From Polyrhizophydium stewartii (taxonomy: Eukaryota > Chytridiomycota > Chytridiomycetes > Rhizophydiales), in contig JADGIZ010000028.1 in NCBI GenBank assembly GCA_027604665.1, positions 1-40,091 on the forward strand: 40,091 nt of DNA, read 5' to 3'. The notes beneath the pieces were generated by a model that was not told the origin of the DNA, did no database searches, and saw only the letters and a program-made list of their open reading frames with translations. The translations under genes were made by a program, and so were the position numbers. Positions 1 to 11,988 of this stretch are shown here, one piece after another (positions within the stretch are counted from its first letter, which is position 1; each line of letters opens with the position of its first letter).

Positions 1-3000
1 CCCCCAAGCCGCTCAAACACACAACCCCCCCACCTTGGTCTCAAACAGCTCGTGGAAGGTCTGGAAAATCATCGTAAAAGGCACATCGGCCCCACGAAGC
101 GCATCCACAACCCATCCGCTCTCAAGCGCAAACGCCCGGTCGCCGTACTCGTAGCTCTCCTGCTCGAGCTTATTGACAAGGAAGCCTGCCGCCAACCAAA
201 ATACATAGCACCCCAGCAAGACAGCCGTCCCCATGAATCAATCGTCAGTCTCGGGCTCGTACATCATCACTCCATGTAAAATCTCCAACTCACGCAGCGA
301 AAACACATTGTCGTCCGGGTGGAACCGCCGCCCAAGATCCTTGACCTTGTCGCTGAGCGCGTCAAACGGCGACCGGTTGTTGCGCAGCGCCTCCTCCTTG
401 GCTGAATACACAGACATAAACACACGCGTACACCAATCGCATCCCACAGTCAGCATCCCCCCCACTTCTCCCCCTCTCTGCTTGCTCCGCCTGTTCTCAC
501 CCCTCCATCCCAACATCCCGCGCACAAAAACAAGCCAGACTCACTCTTCTCAATCATCGCCGTCCACGCCGCCTCGGCAACCGGACGCGACTGCACGCCG
601 TGGTCCGCAATGTGCAAGATCTGCAGAATCACGTCGTACATCTGGTACGGCTTGGCAAAGTGATGGAACAGCTGCACCACACACACACACACACACACAC
701 ACAAGCGTCAGCATCCGACCCTCCCTCCGACACCCGCTTCAAGCAACAACACCCAATCTCACCGTGTTCACATCCAGCAGCGAGTAATTGAGCTCGTGCA
801 GCAGATTCTCGGTATCAGGCATCATCTCAAGCCGCTTGTAAATCTCCAGCTGCAAGCACGCCACATCCAGCTCGTCCGTGATCAGATCCAGCAGGTCCTG
901 CTGCCCATTGTACTCCGTCACACCAGTGCTCTTGGCGCTCGTCACGGCCTTGGTCAGGTACTCGATCCGACGCGGAAGATCCAAGTCCGGAGACTGCGCA
1001 ATCTCCATCAGCGCCCGCGCGGCCTTGACAAACTGGCTGTTGCGGATCAAGTACTGCCAGTAAAAGTCGCGCAGCCCAAAGTCGCCGCCACTGCCGCCGA
1101 TGCCGCCGATGCCGCCGCCGATGCCGCCGTTGCCATCGTGGCCAAAGCCGCCCATGCCGCCGCCAACGCTCATTGTGCTGTGGCTCCGGGCCTTAAAGTA
1201 GTCCTCAATGTACGGCGACTGGATCTGCAGCACCTGGTCGTGCATCCCCTGCTGGATGAACCAGTCGTACAGCGACGTGTGGAACGCCTGGTCCTGCGAC
1301 GCCAGCGCGCGCGCAAGAACCTGCGACCGAATCGTGTCCACCTCCTCGACCGACATGGGCGGCCTGTTCGCGGGCCCTTGCACCAGCAGCGAGTCCATGT
1401 TGGCAAACATGCTGAAAATCAGCTGATAGCACTCGATGCGACGGAAATGCGACTGCGACGCCGCCGCAGCAGCCGCCGAGCCAGCCGACCCCGCCGCCGC
1501 AGCTGCCGCCGCCGCCGCCGCCGACGCGCCGACCCCGAGCTCCGACGAGTCCTTGGAGTCCTGATCCGACGCGTACTTGAGCGCCAGATCAACGACACCC
1601 GCAAAGAACTGCAAGCTCTTGTAATTCTCGATAATCGTCCGCAGCTTCTCAAAATGAATGTGCTTCGTGACCGACAAAAACTGCCGCAGCGACTCATTGA
1701 GCAAGCCGAGCTGCTCGTCCCTGTTTGCCATCGTCTTGGCGCTCTGGATCATCTCCATCCCCTTGTAAAACACCACGTCATTGTCCTGGCAAATCGTCGG
1801 GCACCGGTCCTGCAGCATCGACGTGATCGCTTGCACTGATAGCCCCTTCTCGAGCTGCTTGTTCACCAGCGACGCCATCAGCATCTTGCCAACGTCGCGC
1901 CCCTTGGCCGTCGACACCAGCGCATCAAACGTGAACCCGTGCAGCTCGCGCTTCTCCGCGTCCGACATGGCCGCCACAATCAGCGGGAGCTTGCAGTCAA
2001 TCAGCAGCGACACAAACGAGATTGTCTCGATCGCTTGGTGCACGAGATGGTGCATGTTGGCAAGCGACTCTTGCTCCGTCTGCAGCAGTCGAGGCCACGC
2101 GCGCGAAAGCGCAGCACAGTCAGCCGCAGATCTAGACACCAACAAAGAGCAGTCAACACTCCAAGAGCGCTGGCCCACCTTCCACGCCTCGGGATCAACG
2201 CCCGGCGGACGCGTGTCGGGCGACGGCAGCGCCGCAAAGCGCACGTAATGCGCCAGGAAGCGCGCGAGCGACTGCAGATTCATCTGCACCGACATCAGCT
2301 CGTCGTTGGTCTGCACCAGCTCCCACGCTTCGCCGCCGTTGGACTTGGTGCTGCAAAGGACCGCGCAAGCGCAGGATGCAGTGTCCAGAACGAGCGTCAG
2401 CGCAACCAGAGGCATGCAGCAGCACCCCGCCAATCAGTGACGCGGGCAATGGACCTCACATGCGCTTGATGATCTCCTTCTTCCAGATCGGCCGCAGCGT
2501 GCGCGCAAAGTAGATCGCAAAGCCATTGTGCTTGGCGCTGAAGCGCACCTCAAACGTCGACACCGGAATGCCAAGCGGGCCTGCAGCAGGCTGCAGCGGC
2601 TGCCCCTGCACCAGCGTCGGCTTGCCGCCCAGCTCGAAAAACAGCCTCGTTGCCAGGCTCGTGACCGCAGGCAAGAAAATATCCGCCGGCGTGGTCTTGA
2701 ACGACGAGTGCCCGCACGCAATGCCAAGAGCCATGGCGCAGCTCTGGTCGGGGCCATAAAAGGCGAAAAAGTGCTCAAAGAAGCGCAGGTCCTGGCCTGG
2801 TGCCTGCTTGAGCAGCTGCATCAGCATGTCCGCCGGCCGCAGCTTCGACACCGTCGACAGGCCCATGTTCGTCAGCAGAAAGAACCGGCGCGCCGGGAAC
2901 TCAAACTGCATCGCCAGCTCATTGAGGAACGCGCCGGGCCGCCCCGCGCTGGTGTTGGAGCTCTGCGCCACGAACCGGCTCGGCGCCTCGGCAACGGCCC

Positions 3001-5121
3001 ACGTCTTGCCGTCCACGTCCGTGTAGCTGAACGTCTCGCTCAGGAACATGGTCGGCGCCTGCGTCATGAGACCGACATTGAGCGACACGCCAATGACGCG
3101 GTCAATCTCGTCCGAAAACGCCTGCGCAGCAACCAGCAGCCCGTCGGCATAGTACGCCTCGTGGATCTTGCCGCTGCCAATCGCATTGTAGTGCGACAGG
3201 CCCTGCGACAGCACCGGCGGCCCGCGCGCGTACACGAGCCGCAGCGTCGACGGACCCGACGCGGCGCTGACCTCGCCGCCAAACGAGAACCGGTCGCGCG
3301 GCTGCGACGTCGAAAAGTACAGACGAATGCCCGTTGACGTCACGCCCAGCAGATGAATCGTCGTCGACTCGACGCGCGAGACCGGATGCAGCGACACGAC
3401 CTCGAACGTGCGCTCGTCGAGGGCGCTCTGCGGGATAGAGTTCGAGAACCGGATCACCTGCGAGAACAGGTCCGGGATCTTGGCGATGCAGATCATGTCC
3501 TTGCCGTCGGGGCCGAGCGAGTACACCTGCATCGCAGCCAGAATGTGCGTTCAGCGACCAAGCACGACTACGCCGCGATCCACAGTGCTTTGCCGCCTAC
3601 CGAGATGGCATTGTTTGGCGCAACAGTGTACAGCGCCTTGAGCTTATTGTCGATCGTGAAGGACTTGACGGCGTCTGTGGGCCGCGTCGTCAGCATCGCC
3701 CGCAAGCGATCCAGCAGTCACAAAACGAGCACCGAAAACTCACTCTCGCTGCCCCATAGCAGGAACGTCGGCACAAACGCAGCGATGCTGCTGGAAGTGC
3801 GGTTGATCTTGCGGATTTTGCGGACAAACCAGCCGTCCTGGGCCTGTGCATCGACGCACGTACACCGAAACACATCCATCGCACGCCGCAGTCAGCCGTC
3901 GCCCGATTCCACGAGCACGGCAAATATGCGCTCCAAAGCAGCAGTGGCAACAACAGCCACGCACCTCGTACTCGAGCTCGTACAGCTGCCCGTTGTTGCC
4001 GCGCATAAAGATCCTTCCCGTGTCGGTGCCCTTGATGCTGGTCATGTTGACGCCGTCCGACGAGATGGACATGTCTGTGCGGTAGATGGTCATGGCGCCG
4101 CGCGGCAAGCCCTGCTTCTCGCGCTTCGTGAACGCAACGCCGAGCAGGATGATCTCGAGCGGCGTCGCCACGACCAGCACGTATTCAATCTGCTCGAGGA
4201 AGACGCCCGGCACGGGCTTGACCAGCGCCGCGCTGATGATGATCTGCTCCTGGTCATCGAATGTGTTGATGGAGCTGCGAGAGCGTGCGCGCGCGCGCGC
4301 GCGGAGCAAGTTGGCGGTCGAGTCGTCAGTCAGCAAGACGAGTCAGCGACACATCGAACTGCGAATTGTGCGCCGAGCTGAACTGCGCACCTGTCGCTGT
4401 TGTCCTCGTAGTTCCACAGGTAGAGCCTGTTGTCGATGCTGATCCAGACCCGGTTGATCTCGGGGAAGATACCCATGAAGCTGCGGCTCTGGACAGCTGG
4501 ATGCAGCAGCAGCGGCAGCAGCAGCAGCCGGACAAACTCGAAGCGTGAGCGGTTTCTGTGCGCTCGCGCGCTGCCGGTCCCGCCAACACTGGGGGGGGGG
4601 CACGCGCGAGCAGGCCGCACTCACTGTCGTACTGCTGGAAGATGTAGTCTGGCAGCGACAGGAAGGCGTCCTTGCGCAGCGAGTTGAAGTTGGGCCCGTT
4701 CTCGGCGTCGGTCGAGATACTTCCTCGTTGAATCACGTCCTGGCTGCCTGTTGCACGTCGTGGGGGAGCGGGCCGGGCGGGCGTCGGGTCAGCATGCGGC
4801 GGCGGCCCGTGCATGTGCGCGCCTGCGCGCGGCGAGGCGTGGTACTTGCTCTTGCACAGGTCGTACAGGTCCGGGAAGCTGCGGGCGGCCGTTGGCGCGC
4901 ACGCCAGGCGCGGCCGTCGGGCGTCAGCGAGCGGTCGGACACGGCAGGCACATCCAAGCGCACGGCGCGCGGCCCGCGCGGGGAGCAGCCCGGTCGCCGC
5001 GGGACGGCCTCGCCAGCGGCGGCGCGCACCTGTCCTTGACGAGGCGCTCCTCGAGCACCGTCGCCGCATGGCGCAGCGCCTCGAGCTTGACGCCCTGGGC
5101 GGTGGTGTCGTTGCGCGTCAT
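1..5121 (-). CDS. NUP155: Nup155/Nup170-family nucleoporin (3' end beyond window)
   Basis: Large scaffold nucleoporin of the nuclear-pore inner ring. Twelve phase-consistent exons run on the minus strand: 5121-5030, 4878-4625, 4496-4391, 4274-3965, 3843-3744, 3674-3601, 3526-2460, 2350-2179, 2079-763, 671-545, 401-294, 185-34. They encode about 1293 residues. A donor at 33 shows that a final exon lies off the left edge. The N-terminal half has the Nup155 beta-propeller signature (WNYED; GWF followed by a KI-KI block). The C-terminal half is the helical Nup170 domain, including PYQMYDV and, in the last visible exon, ESGWVVDAL. The start at 5121 gives a short N-terminus ending in SFPDLYDL, as in the family. 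Oddities are a poly-Ala/Gly insertion near residues 910-935 (DNA 1457-1540) and a Gly-rich loop near 1020-1055, both absent from typical homologues. Exon 2 may hide another intron. Confidence 0.93.
676..704. repeat. (CA)n microsatellite in a Nup155 intron
   Basis: About 14 CA dinucleotides. On the coding strand this is a (GT)n run between the presumed branch point (GCTGAC, complement at 707-712) and the acceptor just before exon base 671. Confidence 0.9.
4285..4304. repeat. (GC)n run in a Nup155 intron
   Basis: Alternating GC stretch inside the intron between exons 3 and 4. It too lies between the CTGAC element and the acceptor preceding exon base 4274. Confidence 0.75.
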
Positions 5122-5284
5122 CTCTGCGTGCGGGGCAGCCAAGATCGCTTGCGGCGGCGGCCGGGATCCATGGCGCGCCATGGCATGGGCGGCATTGAGC
5201 GGCGGAGCAGCGATGCGAGCGCGCCTGGCGCGAGTTGCGGCGGGACGGCCATGGTCGGTTGCGTCGCGACCCCGCACAGACCGC
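5122..5284. promoter_or_regulatory. Divergent intergenic region Nup155 / DRC4
   Basis: 163 bp separate the two inferred start codons, so it must hold both promoters unless the DRC4 start is wrong. It is very GC-rich, and I saw no TATA or CCAAT motif. Confidence 0.4.
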
Positions 5285-7412
5285 ATGCGCGACAGCCCCG
5301 CGCCTCGGGCCGGCGTGCGGTCCCTCGCCGCGCACCCTCGCTGACGCCCGACCGCCCCCCCCCCTCGCATCGCACTCGCTGCATCTGGCCCCACACGCAC
5401 CCGCGCATTGCAACCGCCGACAACGCCGACAACGCCGGCAACGCCGACAACGCCGACAACGCCGACAACGCCGCCACGACTCGCCCCGCAAGTCGGCATC
5501 GGCGAAGAAAGACCCCTCCAAGTCAGGCTCCAAGGCGACGCTAACGGCGTCCAAGAAGGACCTCAAGAAGCTCAAGAGCAACCAGTCCATCAGCGCCGAT
5601 GCCGCCCCGGCCGCCGGCGCAGATACGGCCGAGGAGCTCAAGAAGCTGCAAGAAGATCTCACGGTCGAGCGGCAGGAGCGCAACTACTTCCAGCTCGAGC
5701 GAGTGCGTCTCGGCAGGCCGTTTGCCAAAGTCGCTCGCTGCTAACCCCGCACACCATCCATCCTCGCGCTGCGGCTCTGGCTGCGCGCGCCGTGGCTGCC
5801 GCCAACAGGACAAGATCAACCACTTTTGGGAGATCACCAAGAACGAGCTTGCGGCATGCAAATCCGAGCTGCTCAACAAGGACCGCGAGCTCGAGGAGCA
5901 GGAGGAGAAGCATCAAGTCGAGATCAAGGTCAGCCCCCGCCGCTCAGAACCTTGTGACTTTCAACGAGGCTCACACGTTTTCTGTGCTTCCTCGATCGCA
6001 GGTCTACAAGCAAAAGGTCAAGCACCTGCTCTACGAGTACCAGAACAATGTCGCGCACCTGCAGTCGGACTCGGAGCGCGCGCTGCAGCTCGACCAGGAG
6101 GAGCACCTCGCGCGCGAGCTGCAGCTCAAAAAAGACAAGCGCTCGCTCAAGCTGGAGCTCAAAGAGTTTGAGCTTTCGCACGAGGACATCATCAAGAACC
6201 TCAAGCAGCGGCACGACCAAGAAATCACCAACATGCGCAACGACTTTGAGCGCCAGGCAAAGGAGCTGCACGCAAAGTACGAAAAGAAGATGAAGGTCAT
6301 CCGCGACGAGCTCGAGCTCAAGCGCAAGAACGAGATCCACGAGATCGAGGAGCGCAAGAACGGCCAGATCAATGCGCTCATGAAGAACCACGACAAGGCG
6401 TTCACTGAGATCAAGAACTACTACAACGACATCACGCTCAACAACTTGGCGCTCATCAATTCGCTCAAGGTCGGCACGCACTCGCGTAATTCGTGCTCTC
6501 CATCGTTGTTGATGCCGTTGCTGACGCTTTGCGCTCGCTGCTTGCGGTTGCCCTGCAGGAGCAAGTCGAGGAGATGAAGAAGAAGGAGGAGCGCAACGAG
6601 AAGCAGATGGCGGACATCACGGCCGAGAACAAGCGCCTGTCGGAGCCCCTGCAAGTCGCACTCGCCGAGGGCGACGCTCTCAAGCGGGAGCTTGCCCACT
6701 ACGAAAAGGACAAGATGTCGCTGCAAAACGCCAAGGCGCGGCTCAAGGTGCTCGAGGAAAAGTACAAACAGCTGACGTGGGAGCACGAAGTCCTCGAGCA
6801 GCGCTTCTCGCAGATCCAAAAGGAGCGCGACGACCTGTACGAGAACTTTGTCGATCGCATCATCAGCGTCCAGCAAAAGACTGGATTCAAGAACCTCGTG
6901 CGTCGCCGCTTGGAAGCCTTGCATTCACCGTGCCTGCGTGTTTCTGGCGGGATTTTGATGTCTTGGGCTGCTCACACACATGTGCTTGTGCATGCGCAAA
7001 CCACGCAACGCTCATAGATTCTCGAGAAGAAGGTCGACTCGCTCAAAGAGAACCTCGAAAAGAAGGAGCTCCAAGTCAACGAGATCCTCAAAGCCACCAA
7101 CCTTGACCCAACGGCGCTCGCCAACCTCACCAAGCGGCTCGAGGACGTGCTTAACGCCAAGAACCAGCAGATCAAGGAGCTGCAGTACGACCTGTCCAAG
7201 GTCACCAAGGTATGCGATTGGTGGTACCTTGCCGCAACTCGTGCATGACTCTGACCGCACGCGCTATCACGCAGGCACACAACGACATGATCCGCGTGTA
7301 CGAGGCAAAGCTCACCGAGTTCTCGATTCCGATAGAAGAGCTCGGATTCAAACCGCTCATGGTCGCGACCAAGACGGCGCCAAACCCTGCGGGATTCGTT
7401 GCCGCCCAGTGA
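5285..7412 (+). CDS. DRC4: Dynein regulatory complex subunit 4 (GAS8)
   Basis: Coiled-coil subunit of the nexin-dynein regulatory complex of motile cilia and flagella. Seven exons are in phase: 5285-5314, 5493-5702, 5809-5928, 6002-6469, 6559-6897, 7018-7209, 7275-7412. They give 498 residues (human GAS8 is 478). Diagnostic blocks run in family order: [82 protein letters not shown], and a C-terminal GFKPL. Almost the whole product is charged coiled coil. The first exon (10 residues, start 5285) is inferred: it has a GTGCGG donor, a GCTGAC branch at about 5340, and the first AG downstream is the acceptor at 5491-5492. The rest of the model is firm. It is divergent from Nup155 and convergent with ULP1. 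It implies a flagellated life stage. Confidence 0.95.
5416..5469. repeat. 9-bp tandem repeat, six copies, in DRC4 intron 1
   Basis: Six copies of GCCGACAAC, one with a single substitution. They lie between the inferred branch point and the acceptor of DRC4 intron 1. There is no AG dinucleotide from the branch point to the acceptor. If the intron model were wrong, this would be an (RRQ)n-coding repeat, which no homologue has. Confidence 0.85.
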
Positions 7413-7601
7413 TGGATCCCTCTGTCCAAGATCACCTGTTTCGCTCGCCAAAATACAAAAAGCACATTCCCGCCAAAGCGTTCCCCAAACGAGGCGAAAT
7501 ATATTGCAAACAGTCGCGCAAGCCTCCCTCGTCGCCTCCAAAAACCCTCTGAGAGAGACCTCTTGGCCGACGCGCCAGCGAGGCCAGCAGCGCGCCGAAC
7601 G

Positions 7602-10037
7602 TCACAGCAGCTCTGCCTTGATGATCTCGTACGCAATGCGCGTGCGCAGCATCGGCATGTCCCGCTGCGAGAACCGAAAGGCCGCTTGCCGCGCCGAGTG
7701 CTCCATGAACATGCACGTGAAGACGCCGCAGTCGTAGCTGTTCTGCTGTGCGGGGATGTTCTGCATCGGGCGACTATCGTCAGCTGCTTGGCCCTCATTG
7801 GCACGCCGCCTGCGATCACGCGCAGCATGGCTCGCACCTTTGGAGTATAGTCCTCCCAGTCGCTCAGGTCGATTGGCGTCTTCTTCTTGTCAAGACTCTC
7901 AGATTTTAGATACTCGCGGAGCAGCTGCACCCAAGCCATGCGTGTCAGCGCAGCTCAACAGAACGGATGTGATGGCACACAGAAAACGATCCCTCGAGCA
8001 TCTCACCTCTTGGCACGTCGGATTGCTCCCGTGCAGCGAGTCATAGTACTCAAACCGCTTCTGCTTGAGATTGATGACGGCGCACGTCCAGTGTGCGCCG
8101 AGGTGCACGGGCACAATCACAAGATCCTTTTCAAATAGATCGACCTTCTTGGTCCATCGGCGCACCGAGCTGTATCCGCGCGTGCGCAGCTGCTCGTAAA
8201 AGAACGTGTTGAACACGTGGATCCGCGGGAACTTGTCCTGCGCTTGTTTGGCGCGCTTCATGCACATCTCGCCGTAAAAGTTAATCACTTCGTCGTTGAG
8301 CCACGTCGTGTCCTTTAGCGTTCGGATGTCTTTGGACAAGATCTTGACGCCAAACGCCTCGACCACGACGCGGTCGCCCGACATGACCGACTCAACCTGC
8401 GAGTCGCGTTGCGGAGCCTCGTCAGCATCGACAGCGCAAGCCGACGCAGAAGTGGCAGGATCGGCGCACCAGCTTCTGAGCGTCCGGAGGAAGTTTCGCG
8501 ATCGGAGGCGAGTCCTCAAGACGCAGCTGGTCGATGTGCGCCTCCGCCTCGCTCTCCTTGGCTAGCAGCTGATTGTACAGTGGCGTGTCGATGTCGCGAT
8601 GCTCGATGCCGCTATGTCCAAACGACAAGTAACTCGCGTCAGCAGCCGGATCCCACACTCAAGTCAGCCCAGAGCAGCAGTCGCACCCGTATTTCTCAAC
8701 CTTCTCCCTGAGCGACACGAGCCAGTCGGGCTTCCCGTCCCTATGCACCGCAACGAGTCTCAGCGTCACAGATCAAAAGTCGACGCGCCCGGGCACCATC
8801 GCGAGACACACCTTTCCGAGGCGCGCGGCGCTGTCGTGGAAAGCCTTGGCAGTGCGAGAGACGCTTTCTGTGGCGTGTCCCGCACAACCGATCGGGCCAG
8901 CGTCTGTCGTGCCTGCCGCGAGTGCTCCTGCTTCAAGCGATCAATCGTCGCCATGTACGCCTTGAGCTCGCTGATTTGCTTAGCCTTGCCGGAAAGCCTT
9001 GACTGGGCATCCGCCGACAACGGCACATAGCTACTCTGCAGCCGGCTTGCGGCATACTCGCTGTTGCGTGCACGCTGCGATGAGATGCGAGTGGTGGATC
9101 AGCATGTGTCCTTGCAAGCATATGCAGCACGCCGAGCAACGCCTACCTCCTTCATCATAAACGTCAGGCCCACACGAGGCACCTTCTTGGACACTATCCC
9201 GGCGGCGTTTGGGCGTAGCAGCTGCGAAAAGGCCACCGAGCTCGACGTCGTTGATATGGATCTCTGGCTGCCTCTCGACGGCGACGTCGCACCCGACGAC
9301 GCAATCGACCTGCGCGGCCTGCGCCACGCCAGCGGGAGGGCAGCCGGTCCCGCCGCAGGGCCTGCCGCAGGAGACGGCGATCGCGGCAACGCAGGCGGCA
9401 TGATGCGGCCGCTCGACGCAGCGACTGTCCGCGCCGGCCAGTGGCCAAGCGTGCGCGGCTCGCCGGCGACTATTGCGTCGCCGGCGCCTGCAGCCTGGAC
9501 TTCCGCAGATCCTGCCGGCACGACGACTCCCTCTGTGCTGGCGTGGGCCTGGGTCTCTGCTGCAACGGCGTCTCCGCTAGCGCCAGCGCCAGCGCCCGGT
9601 GCCTCGGTGGCCTCGGGGCGGCCGGGCCTCGACGCCTCCGCCTCCTTGCCCGAGCTGCCGTCGCCTGCTGGGGATGCCGCCAGCAGGGCCGCGGCATTCG
9701 GCAGCGCCGCGGCCGCGGGCGTGCGCGGCCGCAGGGTCTCAAACTCGGTGTCGTCGCACTGCTCGGCGGCGGGCTGCTCGCCGTCGGCCCCTGCGTACTC
9801 GCAGTCCGCAGCCGTGTCGAGCTGGTCTTGTCCAGAAGCGAACGCGGCCGCTCCGCCTGCCCCGCCCGCGGCGGCGTCTGCGGTGCCCGGGGAGCTCCAC
9901 CTCCACGGCGTCGTGAACCAGCTGGACCACCCACTGGCCGTGCGCTGGCGCTTGGCGTCGGGCGCGGGCGTCTCTGGCGCCTCGCCCGCGCTGCGCCTGC
10001 CCTCGGCGCGGCCTGCGCCAGATCGGAACCGAGACAT
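7602..10037 (-). CDS. ULP1: ULP1/SENP-family SUMO protease
   Basis: C48 cysteine protease that matures SUMO and removes it from substrates. Seven phase-consistent exons: 10037-9147, 9074-8812, 8740-8687, 8611-8470, 8396-8007, 7924-7838, 7760-7602, giving 661 residues. The N-terminal ~300 residues are disordered and rich in Ala, Pro and Gly, as expected for a localisation region. The catalytic domain occupies about residues 455-661. Its His is in GAHWTCAVINL (about H552), Asp in YYDSLHG (about D569), the oxyanion Gln in PAQQNSYDCGVF (about Q615), and the nucleophile is about C620. All catalytic residues are present. The start at 10037 (MSRFRSG) is the only suitable ATG, and it lies just 9 nt after the VTA1 stop codon. 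The gene converges with DRC4. Confidence 0.94.
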
Positions 10038-10046
10038 GGGCAACGT

Positions 10047-11669
10047 TCATTTTCGTGCCGCAAGCGGGCCCAGGACGGCCAGCGCCTTCTGGAGGTTGTC
10101 CACCGCCGTTTTGATGTCCTCGTACTGCAGCGCGCTGATCGCAAACTTGGCGTGCTTCTGCGCCTGCGTCATGATGCGGTGGGCCTCCTCGTCAAACGGC
10201 AAGTCGCCGTAGTCATCCTGCGTGTCCGCTGCGCTCGCCATAGGGACATGCGCAGGCGCCGGTGCAGGTGATGGCGCTGGTGCAGGCGCAGACGGCGCAT
10301 ACGCATGCTGATGGTGCATCACGGGCGGCGGCTGCATGCCTGATGGCGTAGACGATGGCGGCGACGGAAAGCTGCCGCTGACCTGGGGATGCACGGGAGA
10401 GAAGGTCGGCGGTGCCTGCCAGTACTGGTGCGGCTGCTGGACCTGCGGGGGCTGCGGCTGCGCAGGCGAATGCGCCGTCGAGAAAGATCCCTGGCCCAGA
10501 TCCATTGACGGATACTCGAATGGCTTGGGCGGCGGTGGCAGCGGCGGCGGCAGCTGGTCAAACTGATTGAAGCCCGCCGTCGGTGTTGTTGCGGGCATGC
10601 CAGAGGCGCCCGCGAATGCAGATGGCGCTTCAAACGACTCCGAAGGTCCTGGACCGGCCGGCAGATCGCTCGCGCCGCCCAGGCCCTCAAGGTCGTTTGG
10701 ATCGCCGCCGGGAGGGCCGGCAGTTGGGATCCGGCCTTCCTTGAGTGCCTTGACAATATCTGCGGCTTTGAACTTGGCGTACTTGATCTTCTGCTTGATC
10801 TGCAGCGCAAAGAGCATGGCGGCAAGCGTCAGCGCGGCAGGCACAGTGCCTCAGGCGAGGGCATGGCCAGAACCACCTCGCCGTCAAGCTCGCCAAACTG
10901 CTTGAGCAGTTCCAAAAAGATGGATGCGGCCAGAAAGGTCTTGGCCGTGCGTCTTTGTGCATGGGTTGCGCATGAGTTGTCAGACACGGCCGCATTTCCA
11001 GTCGCAGGCGTGCTCTGCGCAAGCTCACTTGCTCGCCTTCCCTGCCCGGTCCTCGTTGTCGGCGTTGACAAAGATCTTGAGGGCAAAGTTCTCGATGTGA
11101 GCATAGGCCACCACGTCGTTGCTGATGGCCTCGCTCGACGCCAGGTTCTTCTTGTCCTGCCGAACCATGGGCGGCCGGCAGAAGATGCGCAGCCGTCGGG
11201 CAGCCGGGCGGTCGCAGCGGTGCGGTGCGGGCCAGGGTGTCAGATGCGCCAGGTGCTTCCGAGGCGCTTCTCGGCGACACCCACTTCCTGGAGCAGGTCG
11301 ACGAGGCTGCTCAGGAACGCCTCGCTCTCCTTGCTCTTGAAGCCCCTCTCCATGGCCAGCTTCGCTGCATAGTAGTTGCCTGCGTGCGGCAGCGGTCGTC
11401 GCCGCAGCAGAGGAACGGCAGGCGACGCCCATTCAGTGCCGACGTCCGACAGCGCCAACAGGTCAGCGAGCGCGGAGCGGCGGCCCGTCGGCGCTGCGCA
11501 CAGGCAAGCACACGCTCGGCGCGGGCTGCGGCGGATCGCAGACGCATGCAGAGGCCCGCGCAGACCCACAGTAGTAGGCCACGATGGGCTCGCGCTCGCG
11601 CAGCTCCCGCCCGCGCTGCAGAAATGTGTCGATGAACTCGAGCTCGGCCGGAGGCTTGGGCAGCGACAT
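10047..11669 (-). CDS. VTA1: VTA1/LIP5, Vps4 activator of the ESCRT/MVB pathway
   Basis: Activates the Vps4 AAA-ATPase during ESCRT-III disassembly at multivesicular bodies. Five exons: 11669-11570, 11379-11285, 11156-11029, 10952-10877, 10799-10047, giving 383 residues. Residues 1-165 form the helical MIT-like domain (REPIVAYYC, then HIENFALKIFVNADNEDRAGKA, then KTFLAASIFLELLKQFGEL and IKYAKFKAADI). The middle is a long Pro/Gly/Gln-rich linker. The C-terminal ~45 residues are the Vps4-binding domain (DEEAHRIMTQAQKHAKFAISALQYED). Domain order and length fit the family, including the internal linker. Start 11669 gives a complete N-terminus. It is tandem with ULP1, with almost no intergenic space. 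Confidence 0.94.
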
Positions 11670-11988
11670 TCCTCGACTGATGGCAAGTGCCGAATGCCCG
11701 CTGCTCGCGGACGATGGCTGCGGCTGATACAGGCATCACGCGCTGCCGCCCGCGTGCCGCCGACACGGTGGCGGTCAACGGCGGCTCTCTGTGCGCTGCC
11801 GTGGGTCTTGCAGGACGACGACGGCTTCTCAGACACCCAGGAGTCCTCGGCACAGTTTGTGGCACCTGTAAACGACGGCCGTGAGGTGAGCAGATGCGCC
11901 GGGCCGCCACATGCAACGGCGTCTGCTCAACCCGCCCTCTGTGCGCTGACCCTCCTATGCCCTCAAAGGCGTCCTTTACTGTAGGCCC
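11670..11988. promoter_or_regulatory. Divergent intergenic region VTA1 / PCGF
   Basis: 319 bp between the inferred starts. It contains an exon-like plus-strand segment at about 11814-11885 with good splice signals on both sides (CAG before, GTGAGC after, GCTGAC at about 11946). I could not join it in frame to the PCGF gene. It may be a 5'UTR exon of that gene, or chance. Confidence 0.35.

Noticed and set aside
796..1839. Long plus-strand open frame (347 codons) antisense to Nup155
   Set aside because: The translation is Arg/His/Leu-rich with no family signal and mirrors the codon bias of the real minus-strand exon. It is a GC-driven shadow.
5235..5492. DRC4 starting at ATG 5235 with an (RRQ)n tract
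   Set aside because: No DRC4 homologue has such a repeat. An intron with a GCTGAC branch and the first downstream AG as acceptor removes it.
10037..11669. Prokaryote-style operon of VTA1 and ULP1
   Set aside because: Both genes have multiple spliceosomal introns and are eukaryotic families. Tight spacing reflects genome compaction, not an operon in the bacterial sense.
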